50,725 nucleotides of DNA from [Candidatus Thermochlorobacteriaceae] bacterium GBChlB (lineage in GTDB: Bacteria; Bacteroidota; Chlorobiia; Chlorobiales; Thermochlorobacteraceae), in assembly GCA_000724175.1 (NCBI GenBank), contig JPGV01000028.1, positions 1 to 50,725 of the forward strand, given 5' to 3'. A program made the translations under genes and the position numbers. A model generated the notes under the pieces. That model ran no database searches, had not been told where the DNA came from, and was given only the letters and a program-made list of their open reading frames with translations. Below are positions 1 through 9,042 of the stretch, piece by piece (positions within the stretch are counted from its first letter, which is position 1; every line of letters starts with the position of its first letter).

Positions 1-2
1 TT

Positions 3-89
3 CCCGATGAGGAAGGGTTTTTATTTTTCAACAACTCGCTTGACAACTTGGCCTCTGTGAGTTGGGCTGGCGGAGCAGGGCGGGCGTAA
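3..89 (+). CDS. C-terminal end of an upstream gene (partial)
   Basis: An open frame enters from the left edge and reads 28 residues before a TAA at 87-89, beginning PDEEGFLFFNNSLDN. The composition (acidic start, aromatic and Asn/Ser residues, Gly/Ala-rich end) looks like a protein tail rather than noise, and it leaves about 107 bases before the next start at 197. There is too little to name a family. An open frame this short also occurs by chance, so this is only a suggestion. Confidence 0.35.
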   Translation, partial: PDEEGFLFFNNSLDNLASVSWAGGAGRA

Positions 90-196
90 GCCTCACTGAG
101 GCAATTAAAAAATTGCTAAATCGTTTCGACCAAAGGCTCGAAAGACCTATCTTTGGACATCTCCAAAAATCTGTTGCCCTAAGTAACTGCGACACG

Positions 197-1753
197 ATGA
201 TGCGAAGAAATTTGTTGCTGCTGCTGATGCTATTTGTCGCCGACGCTCTCGCGCAGCCCGGCACAGTTCGACTAACCCCTGTGCGCGACTTGCGACTGCA
301 AGCACAACCGCTTGAGATTCCCGCCCGATTTCGTGGACTGATTCAACCCCAAACGGTCAATTTGCCCGCAGGCTTTCGCGCGAAAGTCTTTTACATCGGT
401 CGATTAAATAAGCCACGTTTTTTGGCGTGGAGTCCCGACAGCGTGTTGCATGTTGCTAATTACAACAGTGGCGAGATTCTGGCGCTGCCCGACCGCGACC
501 GCGACGGTGTTGCGGATACAGCGATGGTTGCCGCGTCGGGATTTACCATTCCGCACGATGTAAAATTTTACAAAGGCGATATGTATGTCGCCGAAGAGCG
601 GCGCGTCTGGCGATTGCGCGACCTCAACCGCGATGGCATCTATGAACAACGCAGTGTGTTTATCGATAACATTGCCGAAGGCGCAACACAGCCCGGTGGC
701 GGACATCGCACGCGCACACTGGCGTTTGACGAAACACGACGCAAAGTCTATCTCTCCATAGGCTCGCTCTGCAATGTCTGCCGCGAAGAGTTCCGCGCCG
801 TCGTCGAGGAATACAATGATGACGGAACGGGCAAGCGGATTTTCGCCAGTGGAATCCGCAACGCCGTGGGTTTGACGATTCACCCGCGCACAGGGCGGCT
901 GTGGGCAACAAACAACGGCAGCGACCAGCAAGGCAACGACATACCGCCTGAATGGATTGACCTTGTGCGCGACGGCGGATTCTACGGCTATCCTTTCGCG
1001 CATTCCAACCAAGTGTATTTCGATTTTAGTCGAGGCGGAGATTATCAAGCGCTTTTGCCCATCACTGCCGCCGACAGCGCAAAGGTGCGACGAATGGTTC
1101 AGCCTGCTGCGCTCGTGCAAGCACACTCCGCGCCAATGGCGATGACATTTACAAACAACTCTTTTCCGAATGAGTTTCGACGCGGCGCGTTTGTCGCCTT
1201 TCGTGGCTCGTGGAATAGAACGCCTGCAACGGGCTACAAAGTCGTCTACCTTGATTTCGATAACGATATGGACACGACAGCAAACGTCGTTGCGGATTTT
1301 CTGACAGGATTTATGACCGATTCGTCGCGCGCGCAGCCCGCGCGTTGGGCGCGTCCCGTCGGCTTAGAAGTCGATTGGCGCGGAAATCTGTATGTGGGCA
1401 GCGACGAAAGCACGAATGCGATTTTCATTATCTCCCCGTCAAGCACCGCAAATACAGGCAAAGACAGGCGCTCTGAGTTGGATTTTCGGTTAGACCAAAA
1501 TTATCCCAATCCGTTTAATCCAGTAACGACGATTACATACAGTTTGCCTGCAACAAGTTTTGTAACACTGCGCGTCTTTGACATGTTCGGACGCGAAGTC
1601 GTCAAGCTCGTCGATGAAAAACAAATCGCGGGAACTTATCAAACGATCTTTAACGGCGTGGCAATGGCGAGTGGCGTTTATTTTTATCGCCTAACGGCAC
1701 GTTCTGCTCGCGGCGAATTTTCGGACACGCGCAAAATGATGTTGCTCAAATAA
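197..1753 (+). CDS. Secreted sorbosone/glucose dehydrogenase-like beta-propeller protein with T9SS sorting domain
   Basis: The 518-residue product has a signal peptide (MMRRNLLLLLMLFVADALAQ), a six-bladed propeller typical of L-sorbosone/PQQ-dependent glucose dehydrogenase-like proteins (about residues 40-415), and a C-terminal type IX secretion signal (about 431-518, with LDQNYPNPFNP and the terminal RKMMLLK). Family hallmarks are HRTRTLAFD near residue 170 and SLCNVC near 190. Calcium-like acidic loops DRDRDGVAD and DLNRDG are present. The start is set at 197 because the frame upstream (from 62) has no signal peptide and runs through the preceding intergenic DNA. The protein is expected to cross the outer membrane through T9SS and be released or anchored at the surface. 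Real PQQ binding and substrate are unknown; many members of the family are inactive or uncharacterised. Confidence 0.85.
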   Translation: MMRRNLLLLLMLFVADALAQPGTVRLTPVRDLRLQAQPLEIPARFRGLIQPQTVNLPAGFRAKVFYIGRLNKPRFLAWSPDSVLHVANYNSGEILALPDRDRDGVADTAMVAASGFTIPHDVKFYKGDMYVAEERRVWRLRDLNRDGIYEQRSVFIDNIAEGATQPGGGHRTRTLAFDETRRKVYLSIGSLCNVCREEFRAVVEEYNDDGTGKRIFASGIRNAVGLTIHPRTGRLWATNNGSDQQGNDIPPEWIDLVRDGGFYGYPFAHSNQVYFDFSRGGDYQALLPITAADSAKVRRMVQPAALVQAHSAPMAMTFTNNSFPNEFRRGAFVAFRGSWNRTPATGYKVVYLDFDNDMDTTANVVADFLTGFMTDSSRAQPARWARPVGLEVDWRGNLYVGSDESTNAIFIISPSSTANTGKDRRSELDFRLDQNYPNPFNPVTTITYSLPATSFVTLRVFDMFGREVVKLVDEKQIAGTYQTIFNGVAMASGVYFYRLTARSARGEFSDTRKMMLLK

Positions 1754-1787
1754 TGTCTCCAAACTGCTGAACCAAAAGTCGTCCGCA

Positions 1788-3929
1788 ATGAAAAACCGAG
1801 TTCTCCTTGTCGCATTGTGGGCGGCATCGCTGGCGACGGCGCAAACGCCCGATTCGCTTTCCACGCCCGATTCCGCCGCTGTGCTGCGACGGCAAACGCT
1901 CGACCGACTGCTCGACCTTTCAAGCGAATCGAGCGGCGGCAGCGAGGTCTTGGAGCAGTTCAACTTGTTTCGCCAACAAAAAGTCGACCTGAATCGCGCG
2001 GGCGTGCAAGCCTTGCTTGGCATACCGTTTCTGTCTGCACCCGAAGCCAAGCGTATCATTGAGTATCGAGAGCGCGTCGGCGGCTTTCGCAACGTTGCCG
2101 AGCTACGCAACCTGCTCGACGAAGAGACCTACGAGTTGGTCGCCGAATTTGTTCGGGTCTCTTCGCGACCGAACTATCAGCCCGACGCGCCGCCCGCCTT
2201 TATTGACGACTTTCGGCGCGGTGTGCTTTGGCAGCAAACACGATTTGATTTCATCAATCGTACGTCGCTTGAGTCGCCCCTTCGCTTTGGCTTGCAAGAA
2301 GGCAGCCGACGCATTGTCAATCGGGACGCGCAGGGCAGACCAGTTGATACAACCATCACAAGAGCCTATCTGGGCAGCGCACCGAAAGTCTATAACCGAT
2401 TGCAGGCATTTGTCTCCGACAACTTTCTCGTCTCCGCGCTGATTGAAAAAGACGTCGGCGAACAGTCGCTCGCTGACTTCACATCGGCGACATTGGCAGT
2501 CAAAGACATCTATAATTTGAAATCGCTCATCGTCGGCGATTTTAACCTCTCGATTGGACAAGGTGTTGCGATGAACACCGGGCGCGCGTTTTTTAAGAGT
2601 GCTGAAGCCGTCGTCAGCGTCAAGCAAAGCGCGAAAATTGTGCGTCCCTATACCTCGACCGTCGAACAAAGTTTTTTGCGCGGCGCAGCAGCAGAGGTTC
2701 AATTTGGCGACCTGACGCTTATCGGGTTCTACTCGCAAAATGCGTTTAGTGCAAGTTTGAACGACACGGCGTTCAGCAGCCTCAATACGGACGGGCTGTT
2801 TCGGACAGAATCGGAAATCGCGCGCAAGCAAAATGTCGGCGAGACACTCTTCGGCGGGCATGCGGCGTATTCGTTTCTTGTCGGTTCGGCGACGCTCAAT
2901 CTCGGTGGCACGTTTTACAGAACGCAGTATCGCGAACCGTTTGTGCCGAGCAATCAGCTCGAGAATTTTTATCGATTCAGAGGCAGTGCGGTATCTGTCA
3001 GCTCGGTCAATGTAGATGCGGTGTGGGGCAACGTCGCCGCGTTTGGCGAAGCAGCGTATTCACTGGAGCAGAAGAGCCTCTCGGCGATTGTGGGCGTTCA
3101 AACAGAGCTCATGCGCGGGATTAAAGGCGTGATATTGTTTCGTCAGTTTGCGAAAGATTACTTTGCGCCGCGCGCCAACGCCTTCGCTGAAAGTTCATCG
3201 GGCGCAACAGGACGCAACGAGACGGGACTTTACTTAGGCATCGACGCAAAACTCTCAACGGAAATCAAAGTGCGTGCGTATTACGATTACTATCTATTTC
3301 CGTTTATCTCTTCAACGCGTGTCTTGCCGAGCGCAGGCGACGATATGGTGCTGCAAGTCTCTTACAAGCCGCGCCGCGACATCTTGCTCGAATTGTTTGC
3401 ACAGCGCAAAGCGGGCGAAGAAGCCTTGACGCAGGTCGATGACTTCGGTCGAGAATACCGCATCGCCACGCCGCAGCTATCTGAACGGCTAAGAACGGAT
3501 TTCACCTATCAAGTCTCGCCGCAACTGCGCCTGCGAACCCGTGCGGAGGTCAAACATTTTACAAAACGCTTGGTGGCAGAAACGCGCCGCGATTTGGGGT
3601 GGCTCATTGCCCAAGATGTGAATCTCGATATTCTCGACAATAAATTATCAATCGATATGCGCGTCGCCGTCTTTCAAACAGATTCTTTCGACGCTGCGGT
3701 GTATGCCTACGAGAACGACCTTCCGCTGACGGCGACGATTTACGCACACAACGGCAGAGGTCGTCGGCTCTTCATCAACGCGCGATACAAAGTTCTGCCG
3801 CAACTTGAACTGGCGTTTCGCTTTGCCAATGTGTTCCGCGACGATGTGACAGAGGTTGGCACGGGCAACGACCGATTTTTAACCAATGCGCCGAGTGTGT
3901 TCAGCGTCGGCGTCAGAGCCAGATTTTGA
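1788..3929 (+). CDS. ComEA-type helix-hairpin-helix protein with outer-membrane beta-barrel
   Basis: The 713-residue product starts with a signal peptide (cleavage near ATAQ, residue 19). Residues 66-118 form a ComEA-like double helix-hairpin-helix: KVDLNRAGVQALLGIPFLSA followed by EAKRIIEYRERVGGF. The rest (about 200-713) alternates short amphipathic strands with polar turns and ends in an aromatic residue (RARF), as in outer-membrane beta-barrels. ComEA HhH domains bind DNA in natural transformation, but periplasmic HhH domains fused to a barrel are known only as hypothetical proteins in Bacteroidota/Chlorobiota genomes, so DNA binding or uptake is inference. It follows the preceding gene by 34 bases on the same strand and may share its transcript. 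Confidence 0.75.
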   Translation: MKNRVLLVALWAASLATAQTPDSLSTPDSAAVLRRQTLDRLLDLSSESSGGSEVLEQFNLFRQQKVDLNRAGVQALLGIPFLSAPEAKRIIEYRERVGGFRNVAELRNLLDEETYELVAEFVRVSSRPNYQPDAPPAFIDDFRRGVLWQQTRFDFINRTSLESPLRFGLQEGSRRIVNRDAQGRPVDTTITRAYLGSAPKVYNRLQAFVSDNFLVSALIEKDVGEQSLADFTSATLAVKDIYNLKSLIVGDFNLSIGQGVAMNTGRAFFKSAEAVVSVKQSAKIVRPYTSTVEQSFLRGAAAEVQFGDLTLIGFYSQNAFSASLNDTAFSSLNTDGLFRTESEIARKQNVGETLFGGHAAYSFLVGSATLNLGGTFYRTQYREPFVPSNQLENFYRFRGSAVSVSSVNVDAVWGNVAAFGEAAYSLEQKSLSAIVGVQTELMRGIKGVILFRQFAKDYFAPRANAFAESSSGATGRNETGLYLGIDAKLSTEIKVRAYYDYYLFPFISSTRVLPSAGDDMVLQVSYKPRRDILLELFAQRKAGEEALTQVDDFGREYRIATPQLSERLRTDFTYQVSPQLRLRTRAEVKHFTKRLVAETRRDLGWLIAQDVNLDILDNKLSIDMRVAVFQTDSFDAAVYAYENDLPLTATIYAHNGRGRRLFINARYKVLPQLELAFRFANVFRDDVTEVGTGNDRFLTNAPSVFSVGVRARF

Positions 3930-3958
3930 TGCGAGCAAAGCGGGAGACGAGCATCGAG

Positions 3959-4894
3959 TCAACTTGAACGCATATCGAGCGTTTGCCGAAGCGCAGAAAG
4001 CACGTCGCGCAACGATTGCGTTGTGCCGTTAGAATTAAAAATCGTATCATCTTCCAAGCGTTGGAACATCGTTGCAGGGTTTTCACGATTGACTTTATAG
4101 TGAATCACGGCAGACTCCACCGTCAGCCGCAGCGACTCGCGAGGGAATGGCTTGACAAGATACCGATAGACCTGTCCATCGTTAATAAGTTTGATGGCGG
4201 TTTTTGCATCTCTCGTGCTGGTCATTAAAATCGTAACGACTTCGGGATGCCGGTTTCGCACGGCAATCAGAAAATCTGCGCCGTCACTGTCGTTCAACAT
4301 TGAGTCGGACAAGACGACGGAAATCGGATACTTGCGCAGCAACTCAAGCGCATCGGACGCCGTCGTGCTGATATGACAAGTATATTTTGAGGCAAAAAAA
4401 TCTTGAAAGGATTTTAAGTGCGAGTCGTTGCTATCGACGAACAGGATTTCATATTCTGTTTTCGCCTCGACAGAGGAAGCAGCCGCAGCAGTCGCAGGTT
4501 TCTGAGACACATAGACCATACGCTGTCCCGCCACCGCACAAGCAAAGCGAATCGTCTCGCGCAATTTGTCCGCCTGCCACGGCTTATTGATATAGCGAAA
4601 GACTTCGCCGACATTGACGGAATTAATCACCGCATCTAAATCGGAATAGCCCGTCATAAGAATGCGTATCGCATGCGGCGCAATTTCTTTGGCCTGACGT
4701 AAAAACTCCACGCCCGTCATTTTGGGCATGCGTTGGTCGCTGACGATGACCGAAATCGGATGTTGTGCCAATAGCTTTAACCCGTCTTCACCGCTGGTCG
4801 CCGTCAAGACGGTATAGTCTTCGAAGAGCAATGACAGCGATTGCAAAATCATCGGCTCGTCATCGACAAAGAGCAACTGCGGGTTGTAATCCAT
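3959..4894 (-). CDS. Response regulator with two receiver domains
   Basis: The 311-residue protein has two CheY-like receivers and no output domain. Receiver 1 (about 5-122) has the acidic pair D11/D12, phosphoacceptor D53 in SDQRMPKMTG, T81 and K104 in NKPW, which is the pattern of RpfG-type receivers. Receiver 2 (about 148-265) keeps D154, D157, D197, T225 and K248 (VKPF), so it may also be phosphorylated, although its acid pocket is less standard (FVDSND). A 20-residue Ala-rich linker joins them. The gene lies 29 bases downstream of a histidine kinase gene and is very probably co-transcribed with it. Without a DNA-binding or enzymatic domain it likely acts by protein-protein contacts or as part of a phosphorelay. 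The gene is convergent with the HhH/barrel gene. Confidence 0.88.
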   Translation of the reverse strand: MDYNPQLLFVDDEPMILQSLSLLFEDYTVLTATSGEDGLKLLAQHPISVIVSDQRMPKMTGVEFLRQAKEIAPHAIRILMTGYSDLDAVINSVNVGEVFRYINKPWQADKLRETIRFACAVAGQRMVYVSQKPATAAAASSVEAKTEYEILFVDSNDSHLKSFQDFFASKYTCHISTTASDALELLRKYPISVVLSDSMLNDSDGADFLIAVRNRHPEVVTILMTSTRDAKTAIKLINDGQVYRYLVKPFPRESLRLTVESAVIHYKVNRENPATMFQRLEDDTIFNSNGTTQSLRDVLSALRQTLDMRSS

Positions 4895-4923
4895 AGAACA
4901 TCAGTCTGAAAATTTTATTCCAC

Positions 4924-6540
4924 TTATTCCGCAAACGGCGAATCAGACGCAAACGGCGACGCATAACTCGGCTGAGATTGCGCCAGCGTGCTGTCTGCGT
5001 TTATTGGCAGCGTGATGATGAACTCTGTGCCTTTACCGACCTGGCTTTGAACATCAATAGTGCCTTTATGTTTTTCAATAATCTTGAAGGCGATGGAGAG
5101 CCCTAAGCCTGTGCCTTGCCCAACATCTTTTGTCGTAAAGAAGGGGTCGAAAATACGTTTCAGGTTTTCAGGCGGGATGCCTTTACCATTATCGGCGATA
5201 ATGATAATCACCTTGCCGTGTTGAACAGCAGTGCGAATCACAATTTTGCCTGTATGCTCATTGACCGCTTGCACCGCATTCGTGATAAGGTTCAAAAAGA
5301 CTTGGTTCATCTGCGCGGGTGAAACCATAATGCTTGGCAGAACCCCATATTCCTTGACGACTTGAATCCCGCCTTTGAACAAGTGTCCTGCAATTTTGAG
5401 CGTGGAGTCGAGCGATTCGTTGATATTGGTGAGTTTCATTGTTGCTTCGTCGAGCCGCGAGAAATTGCGCAAGTTCAAGACCAAATCCTGAATACGGTCA
5501 ACCCCCTCAATCGAGCTGCGAAAGAGCGATGAACTTTGCTCATACAGTCGGTTCTTCACCTTTGCAGATGTTTGGTCAATCTGCGACAAAATCATCGCCA
5601 CATCGTTTGGACTGCCATACATAATTTGGCTGCGCAGTTTTTCATATTGCCCAATGAGGTCTTTTATCTCGTTGTGCTTGGCTTCCAAAAGTTCGAGGTT
5701 ATTGCGCACGAAGCCAAGCGGCGTGTTCATTTCGTGTGCCAAGCCCGCGACCATTTGACCGAGCGACGACATTTTTTCTGCTTGCATCAGTTGCACTTCC
5801 GATTGTCGAGCCTCGTCTTTGAGTTTGATAAGCTGACTGATGTCGCTGACGAAGGTAACCTTACGCGGTCTGCCGTCGGCACCAGTGATGCGCGCGGCGT
5901 CTGCCAAGATGTAAATCGGCTTGCCGGTTTTGTGCCGCACTTCCCATTCGCCGCGAATGTCTTTGTAGCCGGCTAAATACTTCGCGTGCAAATCAATCCA
6001 GAAATCGCGCTTATCGGGCTGCACGATAATTGTAAAACTTTGTCCAATAAGTTCGCTGGGATGATAGCCGTAAATTTCAGCGTAAGCGTTATTGACGTAT
6101 TCGATTTTACAATCTTCGTTGGTGATAACGATGCCCAGCGGTGTCGAGTCGATGATGGTGCGCAGGCGTTGTTCGCTTTGGCGAAGCGCGTCGTCGGTTT
6201 GTCCGCTGTTGGCAAGCGCGACAGGCTGCGAGAATGACGGCGGTGCGGGCGTGTTCATCGGCGTGCTGCCTTGACGCTGCGCGAGTTTTTTAAGCCACTC
6301 GTCGTAGCCCATCGGCGGCGGGGCATCGTTTACACTTTTCGGCGGCAAGGCTGGCTGTCCCGCGCCCTGCTCTAAGGCTTCCGCTGCCGTGGAAAATTCC
6401 GACATCACAAATTGAGCAATCATGTTCGGTGGTAATTGTCCCATCGATTGCGCTCGCATTAAAATGTCGAGCATCTCCATTTGCTCAACGGCGCGCAATG
6501 CCTTTTTGAGCGACTTTTTGATTTTTTTATAGTCAACCAT
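4924..6540 (-). CDS. Cytoplasmic PAS-domain sensor histidine kinase
   Basis: The 538-residue kinase has no membrane segment. The N-terminus (1-100) is helical and then proline-rich. A PAS domain spans about 124-238, with a short coiled linker to about 260. The HisKA-type H-box has H269 in GLAHEMNTPLG, and the HATPase domain shows N421 (N-box), DNGKG at 450-454 (G1) and GTGLGL at 476-481 (G2). This is the arrangement of soluble HWE/NtrB-like kinases that sense an internal or diffusible cue through PAS. It is the first gene of a two-gene operon with the double-receiver protein downstream, its likely phosphotransfer partner. The ligand is unknown; no haem- or flavin-binding residue is evident by eye. 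Confidence 0.92.
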   Translation of the reverse strand: MVDYKKIKKSLKKALRAVEQMEMLDILMRAQSMGQLPPNMIAQFVMSEFSTAAEALEQGAGQPALPPKSVNDAPPPMGYDEWLKKLAQRQGSTPMNTPAPPSFSQPVALANSGQTDDALRQSEQRLRTIIDSTPLGIVITNEDCKIEYVNNAYAEIYGYHPSELIGQSFTIIVQPDKRDFWIDLHAKYLAGYKDIRGEWEVRHKTGKPIYILADAARITGADGRPRKVTFVSDISQLIKLKDEARQSEVQLMQAEKMSSLGQMVAGLAHEMNTPLGFVRNNLELLEAKHNEIKDLIGQYEKLRSQIMYGSPNDVAMILSQIDQTSAKVKNRLYEQSSSLFRSSIEGVDRIQDLVLNLRNFSRLDEATMKLTNINESLDSTLKIAGHLFKGGIQVVKEYGVLPSIMVSPAQMNQVFLNLITNAVQAVNEHTGKIVIRTAVQHGKVIIIIADNGKGIPPENLKRIFDPFFTTKDVGQGTGLGLSIAFKIIEKHKGTIDVQSQVGKGTEFIITLPINADSTLAQSQPSYASPFASDSPFAE

Positions 6541-6767
6541 AGCAGTAAAAGTTGTAACGGTTGGAAAATCAGCTGCCCTCCCACAAACGGGTCTGCGTGA
6601 ATATAGTGTAATTTTTTGCGCAATGGACGCTAAAATCGCACCTTTACGAGAAAATGCGGCTCGATTTCAGTTGATGCCTTGCCATTATAATACATGCGCA
6701 AAGGCTATGCCAATGCTTCTCGGCGTCGAAAAACCTCCACGTTGACGCGCAAAATTGTTCGCTGCGT

Positions 6768-7733
6768 TTACTTTTTTCCAAAGTTTGGATAATCAAGTCC
6801 AAACCGCGCTTTGTAGTAGGCTTTGCAGGCGAAAAATGTTACGGCGGCAAGCGCCAATGAGAGTGGCAAAAAACATGCTGCCGTGAGCGCCAAACACAGC
6901 ATGGAGTATTTGACCGGCAAAAAGATGTCGTCGGCTCGCCCGCGTTTCCATGTTTGCCAAAACAGCGGCAGCGAAACAAGCGCCGACAATCCAATCGTCG
7001 CAATCACATAAATGTTCAGCGTTGCAATGGCGACTGCCAGCGCCAGCGCGTCAAGCACCAGTGCGGTTAGAAGTGTAACCGAAACGCCGTAGTGAACCGC
7101 AAGGGTGCGCTTACCAAATTGGCGGTCGCCTTCCATATCGGGCAGTGTAACCAAGACGAACACCGCTGCCCATGCCAATCCAAACGGCAGCGAAAAAAAG
7201 AGCAGTTGAAAAAATGACGTCTCCGATGGCGGCACGGCATAAACGCCCGCTAAAAATGTCGTAACACCGCCCGACGCATTCATGGCTGCCGAAATAATCG
7301 GTCGGTTCATCAATCCCAAAAAACTATATGTAAGTCCCAACAGAGTCGAGAACAGCACGACATAAAAAAATTCGTTTGAAACCGTCCATGCCAAGGCGAG
7401 CGAAATGATAACCAACATAACGCCCTCAATCCACGCAGCGCGAAGCGAAACAACGCCGCTCTCGAGAATGAAGAGTTTTTTATTGACGGCGTCGTTCTCG
7501 CGGTCGATGATTTGATTGAATAGATAAATGTGTCCCGCGCAGAGCATAGACGATAAAATCGCTGTGGCTGGAAATGGGTGGGGCGAGAAAAACTCGACAC
7601 GAGCGCCGAGCGCAATGCCCGCAAACATCGTTGCCCAAAGCGGAAAGAATTGCGTGGGTCGAAGCAGAAACACGAAATCGAGCACATAAACAACGCGCTG
7701 CAGCAGCGAAGGGTGTGCGGTCGGCAAGTTCAT
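6768..7733 (-). CDS. UbiA-family prenyltransferase (membrane)
   Basis: The 321-residue integral membrane protein has 8-9 hydrophobic helices and both Asp-rich motifs of the UbiA superfamily: N73-x3-D77-x3-D81 (NQIIDREND) and D199-x3-D203 (DMEGD). These bind the prenyl diphosphate through magnesium and transfer it to an acceptor such as a quinone ring precursor, haem, chlorophyllide or a lipid glycerol. The acceptor cannot be told from the sequence. The start at 7733 was chosen because its ATG overlaps the upstream gene's TGA as ATGA, which implies translational coupling; the longer reading from 7784 adds 17 residues unlike the family. It is the last gene of a peroxiredoxin/helical-repeat/UbiA operon. 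Confidence 0.88.
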   Translation of the reverse strand: MNLPTAHPSLLQRVVYVLDFVFLLRPTQFFPLWATMFAGIALGARVEFFSPHPFPATAILSSMLCAGHIYLFNQIIDRENDAVNKKLFILESGVVSLRAAWIEGVMLVIISLALAWTVSNEFFYVVLFSTLLGLTYSFLGLMNRPIISAAMNASGGVTTFLAGVYAVPPSETSFFQLLFFSLPFGLAWAAVFVLVTLPDMEGDRQFGKRTLAVHYGVSVTLLTALVLDALALAVAIATLNIYVIATIGLSALVSLPLFWQTWKRGRADDIFLPVKYSMLCLALTAACFLPLSLALAAVTFFACKAYYKARFGLDYPNFGKK

Positions 7734-8467
7734 CGGATACGCGGAAGGTAGTCGTCGAGTCGCTGTTTGGCAAGGCGTTTGCAATGTGCATCGAAATAGG
7801 GATGCTGTTCAGGCTGGCGCAGGCAAGCATTGAGCGACTCAATGGCGTCTTTGGCGTTTCGCAGCAGAATGTATGCCTCGCCCAATTTCAAGTAGGTAAA
7901 TGCTGGATAGAGGCGAGCAAATTTGGCTTGCAGCAACCACAAAAGCGAAACATCGAGCGCCGGCTCGGTGGGTATCGGCGCATAAAAGAGCGGCGCAAAT
8001 GTGCGCTGCACGGGACTGATTTTCGCCAACTCGACGCCCAAGGCACCCAATACCAAATGCGTAAAATCGTTCAACGAATCCTGTTTATGAATTTCCATCA
8101 ATTCTCTTCGGCAGGAATCAATCGTTACAATTGCGGTTTTGTTGTCCAAGAGCCGAGTGCGTTCCAACAAGATGGCACAGCGTGCGGTTCGCGCGGTCGT
8201 CGTGCGGTTGAGCCGGAGCGCTGCTTCTGCCGATGCCAGTGCTTGGTCGAGTGCCGCACGGCGGGCATCTGTCTCCTCAGTTGAAAATCGAAACGAGTTG
8301 AAAAACTGTAATTCCGCCAGCGCGACATAAAGAGAAAATTTCAATGAGTCAGGCGCGTGGCGCAGTTCCGAGTGCAGTGCCTTTAAGCGCGTCTCGAGGG
8401 ACTGTGATTCAAGCGAGTCTGCTGATGCTGACCAAAAAACAACCGGTAAGACCAATGCAAGCATCAT
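7730..8467 (-). CDS. Secreted helical-repeat (TPR-like) protein
   Basis: The 245-residue protein begins with a short hydrophobic signal (MMLALVLPVVFWSASA) and continues as amphipathic helices rich in Ala, Leu, Arg and Glu. Segments such as FTYLKLGEAYILLRNAKDAIESLNACLR match the length and spacing of a tetratricopeptide repeat, with a second weaker repeat around residues 60-95. It probably acts as a periplasmic or lipid-associated scaffold. The start overlaps the peroxiredoxin stop (ATGA) and the stop overlaps the UbiA start (ATGA), so all three are translationally coupled. No catalytic motif was found and no specific family was recognised. Confidence 0.75.
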   Translation of the reverse strand: MMLALVLPVVFWSASADSLESQSLETRLKALHSELRHAPDSLKFSLYVALAELQFFNSFRFSTEETDARRAALDQALASAEAALRLNRTTTARTARCAILLERTRLLDNKTAIVTIDSCRRELMEIHKQDSLNDFTHLVLGALGVELAKISPVQRTFAPLFYAPIPTEPALDVSLLWLLQAKFARLYPAFTYLKLGEAYILLRNAKDAIESLNACLRQPEQHPYFDAHCKRLAKQRLDDYLPRIR

Positions 8468-8916
8468 TGAACGGCGGCGTCCGCTTTTGAAAAAAGTTCG
8501 TCGGGCGTGCGGAAAAAAACAGGCAGCGTTTCAGCGAAGGAGACCACCACTTTGCCATGTTCGTCAATCATCACGTAGGCACGATTCGGCAGCCCCAAGA
8601 AGCCCAGCGTGTCGTAGAGCTTATGCACGGTTTTGTCGGCGTCGGAAAGAAGCGGAAACGGGAAGGCATATTTGCCTGCAAATTGCTCGTGCGATTTCAC
8701 ACCATCCGTGCTGATGCCAAGCAGCTCGATGCCGCGCTCTTTGAAGGCGTCGTAGTTGTCGCGGTAATTGCAGAGCTGGGTGGTGCAGACGGGCGTGTTG
8801 TCGCCCGGATAAAAAATCAAAACGACTTTTTTGCCTCGAAATTCCGAGAGCGAACGCATCTGTCCCGATTCATCGGGCAGAGAAAATTCGGGCGCTTGTG
8901 TGCCGACGGCGATCAT
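8464..8916 (-). CDS. Peroxiredoxin of the BCP/AhpC-TSA type
   Basis: The 150-residue thioredoxin-fold peroxidase has the peroxidatic cysteine C44 in TPVCTTQLC and a second cysteine C49 five residues later, the CxxxxC arrangement of atypical two-cysteine BCP/PrxQ enzymes. It reduces hydrogen peroxide and organic hydroperoxides with electrons from thioredoxin. The frame is open to 9006, but the family starts at MIAVGTQAPEFSLPD, so 8916 is used. The 30 extra codons upstream run into a dispersed repeat and lack family similarity. It is the first gene of a three-gene operon whose last gene is a UbiA prenyltransferase, which could mean protection or remodelling of membrane isoprenoids, but this is only suggested by position. 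Confidence 0.92.
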   Translation of the reverse strand: MIAVGTQAPEFSLPDESGQMRSLSEFRGKKVVLIFYPGDNTPVCTTQLCNYRDNYDAFKERGIELLGISTDGVKSHEQFAGKYAFPFPLLSDADKTVHKLYDTLGFLGLPNRAYVMIDEHGKVVVSFAETLPVFFRTPDELFSKADAAVQ

Positions 8917-9013
8917 ATTGTTTGAAACAGGATAAGGTGATGAATACCAATTAATTTGAAGAATGGTTTGTATGCTGAACGGCGCGTAGCAAAGTGAAGA
9001 ATCCACGCATACG

Positions 9014-9042
9014 ATGGAGTTCTCGCTTCGCTCGGAATGACA
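9014..9042 (+). repeat. Short copy of dispersed GGATTCC/GGAATGAC repeat
   Basis: The segment reads ATGGAGTTCTCGCTTCGCTC followed by GGAATGACA. It has the same plan as fragments at 38801-38830, 38841-38869, 43521-43548, 50343-50370, 50581-50611 and 50703-50725: a GGATTCC-like box, a small GCTTCGC-type palindrome and a GGAATGAC box. It lies directly upstream of the peroxiredoxin operon. Confidence 0.7.

Noticed and set aside
404-1126. 240-residue minus-strand open frame inside the sorbosone dehydrogenase-like gene
   Set aside because: It lies entirely opposite a gene with clear signal peptide, domain and sorting signal, and has no recognisable composition of its own.
2103-2861. 252-residue minus-strand frame opposite the HhH/barrel gene
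   Set aside because: Rich in Cys and Arg with no motif; shadow of the real gene.
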